64,000 nt of DNA. Source: Strigamia acuminata (taxonomy: Eukaryota > Arthropoda > Chilopoda > Geophilomorpha > Linotaeniidae). Below, one piece after another: positions 42,078-53,590 of this stretch. The notes beneath the pieces are model-generated. The model did no database searches. It was not told the origin of the DNA and was given only the letters and a program-made list of their open reading frames with translations. A program made the position numbers and the translations under genes. Numbering within the stretch: the first letter of the stretch is position 1; each line of letters starts with the position of its first letter. The stretch lies in assembly GCA_949358305.1 (NCBI GenBank), contig OX442322.1, positions 4,898,001 to 4,962,000 on the forward strand, written 5' to 3'.

Positions 42078-45000
42078 ATGGACACGGAAAAACTCGACCG
42101 GAAAATTACACTTTTGAACAGGACGAATTACGATACGTGGAAACAGCAAATCAAAGTGCTGTTGATGCACCACGGATGTTGGGCTTTCAGCGACGGGACA
42201 CAAGAAGCGCTGGCACCGGGAGCGTCTTGGCGAGATCGCTCGGACTTTCAATTGCGAAAAGGGCGAGCTTTCAGCCTAATTTATTACGCCATTGAGGAGC
42301 AATATCACGAATTGCTCAGCGGGACCGAAGATGCAAAAACAGCGTGGGACACGCTGAAGACAAACTTCGAACCGGTCTCGAGGGCGAGAATTATACGTCG
42401 GCTGGACGAATTCTTTAATTTAAAATACGATCCAGCGACGGAGACGATCGGCGTATTCGCGGCGAAGATACGCAATGCAGCAAAGCGATTAGCCGACGTC
42501 AAACACGACTTGGACAATTTGTATCAGGCATTCCAGCTCATCCGATACCTGCCACAAGAATACCAGTCAATTGTGCAGAGTATTTATCGATGGGACGATA
42601 AGGATTTCACACTGGAAAAGGTTGAAGCAGAATTGGTCGCCGAGGAGGGCAGACTCGCGCAACAACGCAGAGATTCGGGCCAAGCGCCAATTACGGACGC
42701 TTTCAACATGGGAACAAGCACAAAGAACAATGATAATTCGTCTAAATCCCAACAACAGCAAGGAAACAGCAGCCAAAACAACCGAGGCGGACAAAGGGGC
42801 GGCAAATCGAATTATCGAGGCGGCAAAAATTCGCGGAATTTCAGAGGAAATACGACCGGATCATCACCACGGGGGCCGTGTTTTCGGTGCAATCAACCAG
42901 GGCACTGGGCGAGGGATTGTACAGCACAATTACCGTCGAATAACAGTCAGAACACAAATACAGCGGAAGAATTGGACACAAACATGTTCGATGTCGGTTT
43001 TCTCACCGAGTTGAGCGAAGAAGAGATGTTACAGTGCAGCGCAGCCAACAACTGTTGGATCTACGACACCGGGGCCACTGGACATTTCTGCAAAAACAGG
43101 AACCAATTCTTCAACTTCAAGGAAACCACAGGGACAATAAGTCAAGCGGATAAGAAAACTTTGATTCAAATTCAGGGCGTCGGGGACGTTTGCGTGATGT
43201 GTTTGGTTGGAAGTGAGACAATTCCAATCACATTGAAGAAAGTCTATTATGCGCCGGACATGCGAAGAAATTTATTGTCGGGACCGTGCATCGACGAAGC
43301 ACGATGCAAAGTCGCCGTTGGCTCGGGACTGGTCAAAATATACGATCCTCAGTAGAAGAGACAGCTGATGGAAGGCGTGAAGAAGGATCGTTTATACTAC
43401 ATCAAGCTAAGCGACCAGAAGCCAGACTTTGAGAAGTTACGACAAAAAGCGAATAGCAAGGCGAATGTCGGCGAACAGAAGAAAGAAGAGCCAACCAATT
43501 TAATAAAGAACACAACAAAGAGCACATCTAATCCTGAGGAAGCAAGACTTTGGCATGAGCGGCTTGGCCATATCTATTTTCCGAGCGTGCAAGCAATGAG
43601 CAAAGGAGGTGCAGTAATTGGATTGCCAATTTTGGATGTGCCAATCACACAATGCGACGTTTGCACATTAGCCAAGAAGAAAGCGATTTCTCATAAGTCA
43701 TTGCCAGGAATTAGATCGACAGAGCCACTCCAATTGCTACACATGGATGTATGTGGAGCATTTAGCACACCAACACTCTCGGGAAACATATACTTCTTAA
43801 CTATCACGGACAACTTCTCTCGTTATTCCACAGTCTACTTAATGAAGAAGAAGGACGAAGTATTTGACATTTTCCAAAAACACTTGAAACGGATAGAACG
43901 ATTGCTTGGAAAATCGGTTCTAGCAATTCGTACGGATAACGGTATGGAGTTCTGCTCAAACAAGTTTGGAGAGTACCTCCAAGGACTAGGAATCGCCCAC
44001 GAGAGGACTAACGCGTACATTCCTGTCCAAAATGGCGTTTCCGAGAGACTCAACCAGACATTAGCAAATGGAATGCGAGCGCTTGTGTACGATGCCGGCT
44101 TGGAACATCGATTCTGGGGAGAAGCCATCCTGACTTTCAACTATTTCAGGAACAGGATTGTGAAGCTGAATTCGGACAAGACGCCGATGGAATTGTACTA
44201 CGGACGCAAACCATTACTGAGACATTTGAGAAAATTCGGAAGTTTATGCTTTGTGCAGAAAAGAATTCGAGATGGCAAAATCGACAACAAGAGTCTGCAT
44301 GGCATTATGCTCGGCTATTCGAGAATCACGAGGGGATATAGAGTATGGCTACCAGAATTTTCCAAAGTAATCGAGACAAGCGATGTCAAATTCGTAGAAA
44401 GCAGGCGCAGTGTTGAAGGCGTGCTGGGCTTACCAGAAAAATACACGACATACATCGATAATTTGGACGACAATTTGGACATTGACAATGAGCGCCAATA
44501 TTATTCGAATGAAGATGTCAGGCCACCACTACCATCGCCAGTACCAGTTAAGAAGAAGGAAGATCCGCAACTGGAATTGCCCTCAGTCAAATTGAAATTT
44601 AGACTGCCAGACGACAAGTTGCGTCATAATTTACCAGAAGTGAAGTTGCAGAGCACTTTGCCACAACCCGGACAAGGACTTTTGAATCCAGTTCCAACTA
44701 TTCCTGCACTAGTTTGGAAGAAAACGGAGAAAGTCAGACCGACTGGACAGAGGGATGTCGAGTATACAATCGAGGGCTACGACAAACCCAAGTTACGCTC
44801 GATACCCGACGTGAAGCGTTACTGTACTGACCACAATCTTCGCGTACCAGAGCATCTGTTTGAGGACAAAAGAAAGAAAAAGCCCTCAGAATCAAACACG
44901 ACGACAGATAGTCTTGACGTGGACTTTGACGATATGAATATCAACTTCGAAGCCAATCATCTAGAGGTCCACGTACCCGTACGCTATGAGGAAATTGCGA

Positions 45001-45726
45001 CTTTACCCGAAAGGAATGAATGGCGCCAAGCGATGAACGACGAGATTGACACCATGCATGAGCGCGAGGTTTGGGAACTTGTTCCACCACCGCCCAACAC
45101 TAAGATAGTGGGTTGCAGATGGATTTACACGACCAAACAGAACGAAGAGGGGGAAATTGCATGTTATAAGGCGAGACTTGTCGCGCAAGGTTTCTCCCAA
45201 GTCTACGGCGAGTCGTATGAGGAGACATTCTCACCCGTGGTGGACTTTTCAATCGTGCGCTTTATGTTCACGCTACTCGTTTGTATGCTCAAGTGGTCAT
45301 ACATTCAGGCAGACGTCAAGTGTGCGTATCTTTACGCAAAGTTGCATAAAACAGTCTACATGCGTCAGCCAAAAGGTTTCATCATTGAAGGCAAAGAGAA
45401 CTATGTCTGCAGACTCCTCTGAGCCATATATGGTTTACACCAATCTGGAAGAGAATGGGGAATAGAACTGGAGGAAACTTTGTTGAAACTAGGACTTGAA
45501 CACGTAAATTGGTGCAATTGCGTCTATAAATACGGAGATATTCCGTATCTAATCGTCTACGTTGACGATATCGTTGTCTTTGGAAAGCAGTATGAAGATG
45601 CGATAAAAATACTCAACATGATTAGAACGTAATTTGATTTAGTGATACTAGGACAAACGAAAAAGTTGCTAGAAGTCGAATTTCATTCGCATCAACAACA
45701 ATTAGTTTTTCACCAAAGGTCGTACG
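42078..45726 (+). pseudogene. Copia-A3 gag-pol with nonsense codons
   Basis: Starts at ATG 42078 (MDTEKLDRKITLLN). Gag, zinc knuckle (CFRCNQPGHWARDC, about residues 270-284) and protease (DTGATGHF) are intact, and a TAG at 43353-43355 replaces a Trp codon kept in A2. The following frame (43368-45422) has GAG-pre-integrase, integrase with Asp/Asp/Glu motifs, and RT up to VCRLL, where TGA (45420) replaces CGA. Another TAA follows in late RT (near 45630). The 3' part is cut at 45726 by the LTR of Copia-B. The nonsense changes are transitions. Confidence 0.9.
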
Positions 45727-45943
45727 TGTTAGAAAAATGCCCAACTGTTTGATCTTCTCGGTTGCATGTTTCCGGTTAAATGCAACGTGTATGTCATTGC
45801 AATTCTGTATTTGTGTTACATTGGTTGATATTGACTTTTAAACCCTTATTCCTGTGCTAAGTGCCGCAACCAATGTGCTTATTAGCAATGACATACCGAT
45901 ATGTCGTCTGCTCGAATATGAGCACTTATCTTTTAGTTTCTCA
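44676..45943 (+). repeat. Tandem duplication unit 1 (1,268 bp)
   Basis: Covers Copia-A3 RT (44676-45726) plus the first 217 bases of the Copia-B LTR (45727-45943). The identical layout repeats from 45944. This unit carries the CGA-to-TGA and CAA-to-TAA changes that unit 2 lacks. Confidence 0.95.
45727..45943 (+). repeat. Partial Copia-B LTR at the duplication joint
   Basis: First 217 bases of the LTR found complete at 46995 (tgttagaaaaatgccc...), cut at tttctca and joined to the second copy of Copia-A3 pol. Confidence 0.95.
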
Positions 45944-46994
45944 GGACTTTTGAATCCAGTTCCAACTATTCCTGCACTAGTTTGGAAGAAAACGGAGAAA
46001 GTCAGACCGACTGGACAGAGGGATGTCGAGTATACGATCGAGGGCTACGACAAACCCAAGTTACGCTCGATACCCGACGTGAAGCGTTACTGTACTGACC
46101 ACAATCTTCGCGTACCAGAGCATCTGTTTGAGGACAAAAGAAAGAAAAAGCCCTCAGAATCAAACACGACGACAGATAGTCTTGACGTGGACTTTGACGA
46201 TATGAATATCAACTTCGAAGCCAATCATCTAGAGGTCCACGTACCCGTGCGCTATGAGGAAATTGCGACTTTACCCGAAAGGAATGAATGGCGCCAAGCG
46301 ATGAAAGACGAGATTGAAACCATGCATGAGCGCGAGGTTTGGGAACTTGTTCCACCACCGCCCAACACTAAGATAGTGGGTTGCAGATGGATTTACAAGA
46401 CCAAACAGAACGAAGAGGGGGAAATTGCATGTTATAAGGCGAGACTTGTCGCGCAAGGTTTCTCCCAAGTCTACGGCGAGTCGTATGAGGAGACATTCTC
46501 ACCCGTGGTGGACTTTTCAATCGTGCGCTTTATGTTCACGCTACTCGTTTGTATGCTCAAGTGGTCATACATTCAGGCAGACGTCAAGTGTGCGTATCTT
46601 TACGCAAAGTTGCATAAAACAGTCTACATGCGTCAGCCAAAAGGTTTCATCATTGAAGGCAAAGAGAACTATGTCTGCAGACTCCTCCGAGCCATATATG
46701 GTTTACACCAATCTGGAAGAGAATGGGGAATAGAACTGGAGGAGACTTTGTTGAAACTAAGACTTGAACACGTAAATTGGTGCAATTGCGTCTATAAATA
46801 CGGAGATATTGCGTATCTAATCGTCTACGTTGACGATATCGTTGTCTTTGGAAAGCAGTACGAAGATGCGATAAAAATACTCAACATGATTAGAACGCAA
46901 TTTGATTTAGTGATACTAGGACAAACGAAAAAGTTGCTAGGAGTCGAATTTCATTTGCATCAACAACAATTAGTTCTTCACCAAAGGTCGTACG
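45944..46994 (+). pseudogene. Second copy of Copia-A3 RT region
   Basis: Frame open from LLNPVPTIPALVWKK through RT (KARLVAQGF-like, DVKCAYLYAKL, YVDDIVVF near 46835) to the Copia-B LTR at 46995. It has no start of its own; upstream codons in frame are LTR sequence. CGA and CAA codons are intact here, so unit 2 preserves the older state. Confidence 0.9.
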
Positions 46995-47211
46995 TGTTAG
47001 AAAAATGCCCAACTGTTTGATCTTCTCGGTTGCATGTTTCCGGTTAAATGCAACGTGTATGTCATTGCAATTCTGTATTTGTGTTACATTGGTTGATATT
47101 GACTTTTAAACCCTTATTCCTGTGCTAAGTGCCGCAACCAATGTGCTTATTAGCAATGACATACCGATATGTCGTCTGCTCGAATATGAGCACTTATCTT
47201 TTAGTTTCTCA
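45944..47211 (+). repeat. Tandem duplication unit 2 (1,268 bp)
   Basis: Copy of 44676-45943. It contains Copia-A3 RT to 46994 and the first 217 bases of the full Copia-B LTR. Few differences from unit 1 are visible. Confidence 0.95.
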
Positions 47212-47455
47212 TGGCTTTTGTTTACATTACCGATTATTTATGCCGTTGTTTTGCCTTTGTCATGTAAAGAATGAATCTTTGCCTGTTAACAATGATTCAT
47301 TCTACTTTAAGCTTTGTAGCCTCGAAAGAGGTGCGCTTTTATGTTCCCTCTCATCACGATGAATAAAGATGGCGGTCGCATAATGCGAGTTCCCGCACCG
47401 TTTAAATCGAGTGTCAGCTCCTTTTCATTGATGTCCGGCGCCTACAAACCTATCA
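46995..47455 (+). repeat. 5' LTR of Copia-B
   Basis: About 461 bp from tgttagaaaaatg to cctatca, followed by a primer site. AATAAA lies near 47361. The element's body is split by Copia-C and runs past the window end. Confidence 0.75.
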
Positions 47456-47457
47456 TT

Positions 47458-47470
47458 TGGTAGCAGAGGG
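47458..47470 (+). promoter_or_regulatory. Primer-binding site of Copia-B
   Basis: TGGTAGCAGAGGG, complementary over 12 bases to the 3' end of initiator tRNA-Met, the same tRNA end used by Copia-D. Confidence 0.8.
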
Positions 47471-47789
47471 TGGTTGACGACGCGGCCAACCGTTTGTGAT
47501 ACGTTTGCGGCAAGTTTCGTGACGAAACGGACATCGCGGATCCTCGCCAGTATCGTCGCAGAGACGTATCGTCGGATTCGAGGTGTTAGTAAAGCTGACA
47601 ACGTGTGCGGACGTTTGCGGAGGCATTTCTGGATTGAACAGTGTAAGAATTGTCGAAATTCTGTGCGAAATAAGCACATTGCTCGATATAAAGAAGATTT
47701 TCTTTTGCGGGCGCCATTTTGTTTTGGTTTCATCGCGACCAGCTGTGAAGCCAGCTGAGAATCGTGTGTACGGGTTGACACACGCTCTC
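47471..47789 (+). other. Copia-B leader, left part
   Basis: Non-coding leader ending in ctctc (47785-47789), the target duplication of Copia-C. It continues at 63386. Confidence 0.8.
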
Positions 47790-48262
47790 TGTTGTTTTCC
47801 GATCCCAAATAGTCCTCCGTACTCATCACGGACATTATTAGTATTTTTCCCAGCATCAAGCTGCTTCCTATATTTATTTAGTCTTTAATTGATTATTTAG
47901 CATTGGGCATAATGCTGCCCGCAGCTTAGTATTATATAAGTTTACCTTTTCCAACACCAGATGGTGTCACTTGTATCTTTCCACAAATCCAAGATGTCAG
48001 CCTGCACGTATGCAGTGCTTTATCATTGCTTTTCATCCAAATGGATTCACATTGTAAGTTTTGCTTTTATTTATTAAATATATGTTATTTTTACACTGCC
48101 TAGTTGTAGTTTAGCTGCAGATAAGCACGTTTTCCACGTGCGGCAGCTCTTTTCTGCTTGCCATTAGCGGCGACGTCGCGCGCCCGCCATTTCGGCCGCG
48201 CATTCGCGTTATTCACGCTTCCACACGGTCGTACAGACCGCCAAGCGCCTCCTCCTCTGCTA
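47790..48262 (+). repeat. 5' LTR of Copia-C
   Basis: Tgttgttttccg to cctctgcta, very close to 62906-63380. It lacks the terminal CA, and the following agggggatttt is not a primer site, suggesting a small deletion or rearrangement at this edge. Confidence 0.9.
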
Positions 48263-48589
48263 AGGGGGATTTTGGAGTGGGTTTATTAGAATCCTTGGCA
48301 CCCTACGCTCGAATCCGGGCAAGTGTCATTGTATTCTGTGATTAGGCTGAGCCCTGCGCCACCTAGCATTCCCGAGACCCCAGGCGGTCGCAAAGGACGC
48401 TAGGGGGACACTAATCACAGGTTGTCAGTCAATCTTAGAATTGACTCCCCTTCTGGTTATCCGCTTAGAACCACGTGGGATTGTGAAGTGTTGTGAAGTG
48501 TTGTGCTCCAGAATCATCGTGTGCTTCAAACGTACCATTCCTAGTCCATTGTGCTTCATTACGAATTATTTCGCCGTCTTCACGTCATT
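48263..48589 (+). other. 5' leader of Copia-C
   Basis: No gene. A ctcgaatccggg stretch near 48310 recalls a tRNA B box but no cloverleaf could be drawn. A direct repeat gtgaagtgttgtgaagtgttgtg lies near 48483. Confidence 0.55.
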
Positions 48590-51500
48590 ATGTCGAAATC
48601 CGCAGATGGCAATTCCGGACGTCTCCCAATTCTCAGCGTAGGAAACTACGAACTTTGGCAGCGCTCAATGCGCATGGTGCTGAGAAGCGTGGAATTATGG
48701 GACCACGTGACGGAAGAAGAAGAAGTGGAATTCTTAAAAACTGCCGGAGAAATAGAGAAAAAGAAATACAAGCGTCGCAAAGCCAAAGCGTTAGGACTCA
48801 TATATTGTTCCGTGAGCGAGGCTAAAAAGTCTGCGCTAGATGACTGCAAGACCCCTAAAGAGGCTTGGGACATTTTAGCCAATATTTACGCGCCATCATC
48901 ACGTGCGCGACAGGCAGCCATGCGCCGTGAATTTCTGAATTTGCGCCTGGAACAAGGCGAAGACATGGCTGATTTCCTAAGTCGCGTTGACTACCATGTC
49001 CGCCAAATGAAGGACATCGGAGAGATAACTTCGCCTGATCACCATGCTTACCAATACTTGGACTTATTGCCTCGTGAATATTCACAGATTTCATTCACAA
49101 CATATCATTTGCCCAACGGTGAATTTACGCCAAAGAAAGTGGCTGAGCAATTACTCGCGGAACACATGCGACTTAAAGCGATGGACTCGCGCGATTTGGA
49201 CAATTCGAAATCATCACGTGCCTACGCTGGTGAAAAACAGCGTGGAAGAAACCGTTCCCGACCCCCTAGACAGTTATCTTCGGTGCAATGCTTCAATTGC
49301 CAGGAATATGGACATTATGCTAACAAATGCCCATTACCACCTCGCTGAGATGACAAAAATCAACCGACGGCATCACTTCAAAGGAAGCCGAAGAGTTCAA
49401 GCCGTAAACGCAACAAGAACTCGAACCGGGGTGATTCCAGACCAAGGGGGAATTCCAGCGCCAGGCGGGAAACAAACTTTTTCGCCAGTGCTCTGCAAGC
49501 CATGCAGTTGCCCACAATTCACTTTACTCAGTCACATGAATGGATTGTGGATTGTGGGGCGACCGACCACGTGTGCCACGTTCAAGCATGGTTTCAGGAT
49601 TTCGTCAAGGTTGTGCCATTTAACATTGCATTAGGCCAAGGACACTCTGAAGTTCTCGGCAAGGGCAAAGTCCGAATTGTCACGATGATCAACAACGTAG
49701 AATGTATTGCAAATCTTCAAGATGTGCTGTTCGCGCCAAAATTCGAGGCGAATCTAATTTCCGTGTCAAAAATGGACAAAGCCAAACATCACATCCACAT
49801 TTGGGATGGTGGAGTTCACGTTTACAAATCGGATATCGATCATCCAATGCTTCGAGCCAAAGAAAAGGGCGGCCTCTATTATGTGGACGGTTTGTGCCCA
49901 CCTTTAACACTGATGTCAACAGTGGATGCACCTATTGCGCAGTCCACCGCTCCGACTCGAACATTAGTCACAGCGGAAGAGGATTTCATCCAGTATCCGA
50001 AGGCAAGGAAAAAGTCGAAAGATCCTGAACTCTTCACTGATTTTCGGCTCGAATTTCCTCCCTTGCCAAATGAACTTCCTCCACCTATTCCTACCAAGAC
50101 AACCCAGTCCAAGATACCTCCCGTGCCTGTCCCTACCAAGACATTACCTCAAGTCCCGTCCTTTGCCGACACATTAAAGGCAATTCCCTCAAATCCGAAA
50201 CCGAATTCAAAGCCAACCAACGCAAAGACGGTTGCAGCGCCTACGGTCAGAAAGGATGCGACGGGGATATGGCACAGCAGACTGGGTCATCTACACACCA
50301 ATGCTATGAAACTTCTGGCCGGAAATGAACAAGTGTATGGAGTAACACCGGCAGAAGTGAATAAGGAACTTTCTTGCAATCATTGCAGAATTGCAAAATC
50401 AACCCGTGTTTCTCACAAACCGGATGAACATCCAATTTCCACAAAGGCTTTAGATCTCCTGCACATGGACGTGTGGGGAGCTTCAAGAACGACTTCCTAC
50501 GGGGGCGCGCGTTACGTCCTAACTATAATAGATGATGCCACGCGCTACGCCTGGATATTTCCAATGGCCCAGAAATCCCAAGTATTTGGACTTTTCAAGG
50601 ATTATGTCACACGAATCGAGCGAGTGACTAACAAGCGGGTTAAGGCCATCCGGACTGACCGAGGAGGAGAATTCATGTCGAATGAATTTGAGCGATATCT
50701 GAAAGAAACTGGAATTCAAGCCCAGCGGACCAATCCCCATAGTCCCGCTATGAATGGCACAGCTGAACGCATAAATCGTACAATGGCAGATTACACCCGT
50801 GCCATATTAGATGAAACTGGTCTTCCAAATGAACTTTGGGCGGAATTCGCAGTGACTTTCTCCTACATAAAGAATCGATGCCCTCATTCTCGTCTCAAAA
50901 ATGAGGTGCCCTATATCCCATGGCGACAACGTGCCCTTTCACTCCGACACCTTCGGAAATTAGGTTCCAAGTGCTGGGTCCACCATACAGCGCCTGGCAG
51001 GGACAAATTAGATCCACGAGCTTGGGAGGGCTATTTAGTCGGATACGCCACAACAACAAGAGGATATCGCGTTTGGAATCCACAGGATAATAAGGTCATT
51101 GAGTCGATCCATGTCCAGATTGATGAGCGGCAATCATATAGACGCTCTAACCATTACCGCGGTCCACAAGACCCATGGATGGGACCAGATTTGGACCAAG
51201 CGCAATCAATCTCGCATAATCGCCAAATGCAGCAAACTTCTCGACCACAAGTGAGATTTGACGACGGTCTGCAGTATACCGATTGGCCTAAATTTTCGGA
51301 TTCAGAAGACGAAAATGATACGGATTATGATTCTGACGATTCAACTCCGCAAGGTGCTCAATACCGGACCCCGCCAGTCACTCCACCTCCGGGATCTCCC
51401 ATACGAGCTCCACTGATTACTCCAGTGATAACACCAGTGCCGAGTCCAGTTATTACTCCCGGCAACACTCCAAGTCATACACCGCCAGGAACACCACCAG

Positions 51501-52423
51501 GTTCACCTCCGAGTTTTGTAAATGCTCGTCGAGGCTCTCGTGGGAATGCGCCTCAAGCTCATCAAGCGGCACACCATGGTCCGCCTCCAACTGGAGCCGC
51601 AACGGCTTACAAATGGCGTTACATTGGTGGAGATACTGAGTGCAGACACTGGAAACGAGAGGAACATTTACGCAAAGTGCAGGAACCTGGCAAATTAAAA
51701 ACAGATGTTTATTATTTCCCGGTAGCAGGACTCCGACTAGGTTCTAGAGGTGACGTTGAGGAATTCTGCCACATGAACAACATTCCGTATGATCCCGAAC
51801 TATTCTATTTTGGAAATATGGAATATGAATTAGAGAATCTCCCACCACCACTTCCCAGAGTGCACCTTTGTCGTCGTGATCCCACAAGTTACGCAGAGGC
51901 TGTAAGATTTCCGGATGCGACAAAATGGCAAGAAGCCATTAATGAGGAGTTGGACACTTTTGCAAAGAGAGGCGTCTACGAAGAAGTCCCAAAACCGGAA
52001 AATACGACAATATTGGGATGCAAGTGGCTCTTCAAACTAAAGGAGGATTCTCAGGGCAAACCTGCGAGATATCGCGCCAGATTAGTGGCACAGGGCTTTC
52101 GTCAAACGTTAGGAGTAGACTATGATGAGGTCTTCAGCCCTGTTGTCAACTTCGTTCTTATACGCCTGTTTTTCTGCCTGTTAGTTGTCCTTAAAGGATG
52201 GAAGGACGTGCATTTGGACGTCAAATGCGCGTACCTATACGGCGATCTTGCACATAAAGTGTACATGCGTATTCCAGCTGGCGCAACATGCTCAAATCCA
52301 AATCACGTATGGTTATTGATTAGGTCGCTCTATGGACTCCACCAATCGGGGCGACAATGGTTTGAAAAGCTTGACCAAACCTTGCGTGATTTAGGCTTTC
52401 GAAGATTACCAGGGTGCAACTGC
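48590..52423 (+). pseudogene. Copia-C gag-pol, part before the Gypsy-U insertion
   Basis: ATG 48590 (MSKSADGNSGRLPILSVGNY) begins a copia gag with the capsid-like region (YELWQRSMRMVLRSVELW), an Arg-rich part and a CCHC knuckle (CFNCQEYGHYANKC). A TGA at 49346-49348 interrupts the frame where Copia-D has an Arg codon. The same frame then continues open from 49349 through protease (DCGATDHVCH), GAG-pre-integrase, integrase (LLHMDVWG; RTDRGGEF; NGTAERINR), a Pro-rich linker and RT up to PGCNC. The frame breaks at 52424 at the Gypsy-U target site and resumes at 61715 without loss. Confidence 0.92.
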
Positions 52424-52427
52424 GTAT

Positions 52428-52932
52428 TGTTACGCGGTGGGCGAGCACGCTGTGAATCAGCTGTCGCCACCTCGCTTCCGTAGTTAATCATTAGAGAATT
52501 CCCCTGAAACTCTCACTAGAGTCCGCCTTAAGCGGATGAGGTAATGACTTTACCTATCACTGAGTAATAGAACGATCGAGCTCTATTTAATGTTTGACAA
52601 GAGCCAAATTGGCACAGAGGTTGTCAGGCAGTTATTGCAGTGGCATCTCGAGGTTTTCCCATCCCAATAGTTATTCATGCTTATTTAGTCTTAGGTTATT
52701 TTTAAGATAGTTTTAGAATTTAGTTTAAGTTAAATTATATTTGTTTTCAGATTGTATTTATGGTTTAATAAACATACTGTTATATTTTAATAATAATACA
52801 ATGAGTCCTCTTCATTTCCTTCTTATTAGCAACACAGTTTAAATGTTAGTTTAACTTAATGCAATTGCAAACCCCCAGTTATAATAAAAAGTATTTACGT
52901 GGTCAAACAGTAGTCAGTCTGGCCACGTAACA
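52428..52932 (+). repeat. 5' LTR of Gypsy-U
   Basis: 505 bp, tgttacgcggtgg to ccacgtaaca. Differences from the 3' LTR seen: cccctgaaac versus cccctaaaac, and gttagtttaac versus gttagtgtaac. Confidence 0.95.
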
Positions 52933-53581
52933 AAGTGGTGGAGATTGCGGTTCTTTCTATTTGAGACCCATTAATTGGCTAAAAGTAGTGAAAAGTAGTA
53001 AAAGTAAAGTGAAATTGGCCAGTTATTTGCTAAAATTAGAAGATCCACTTAAAATCCGTACAAATTTGCATTAAAATTCAGTAAAATTCAAGTGAAACTC
53101 ATATAAAATTTTGAAAAGTTGCAAACTCATTTGCATGAGTGATAAGATTGAAAGGTGACTCATTGTGAAAATTGACCTGGAAAAGGCAATTGTAGTTGAA
53201 TATTTAATTATAGTGCACTAACAAGATTTACATTTTTGAATTTATTAAAGATATTTACCCAAGTTGAATATATAATAAAATGAGGTTGTTTTGGAGATTA
53301 AGAGTGGTGAATATTCAATGTTTGTTTAATGATAAAACTTATATTAATAATGATTCAATTATAGGAAATGTTTTCTTTTTGGTTTATGTAGAAGTTTATG
53401 TTGATTTTGATGATTAATTTTGATTATTTTTCAGAAAATAATAATAATTTTTTTTGTTATTGAAATTTATTTTGAATTAGTGACTAATTGTGATAATTAA
53501 TTGTGCATGAGTTTATTTCAGGTTTAGTGAAAGTTGTGAGTTGCTACAGCGTTTTGTGAATAAAGTGAAGGTATAATTTAA
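52933..53581 (+). other. 5' leader of Gypsy-U
   Basis: A probable primer site starts at TGGTGGAGATTGCGG (52937); I could not name the tRNA. The rest is AT-rich and non-coding. A good 5' splice-site-like sequence (gaag|gtataat) lies at 53570/53571. Confidence 0.6.
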
Positions 53582-53590
53582 GGCTTAACA

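Larger units (their letters stand above)
40980..45726 (+). mobile_element. Copia-A3, inserted in the Polinton capsid gene
   Basis: Third Copia-A family member. 5' LTR 40980-41290, primer site, leader and gag-pol to 45726, where the LTR of Copia-B interrupts it in late RT. A second copy of its RT region follows (45944-46994) through a tandem duplication. Its own 3' end, 3' LTR and the matching target duplication lie outside the window. Confidence 0.9.

Noticed and set aside
47425-47888. Overlapping ORFs of 94-144 codons in the Copia-B leader
   Set aside because: They cross the Copia-B leader/Copia-C LTR junction, which is an insertion boundary, so they cannot be ancestral genes.
48263-48420. 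Possible tRNA-like gene (ctcgaatccggg)
   Set aside because: No cloverleaf, no A box at the right distance and no acceptor stem could be drawn.
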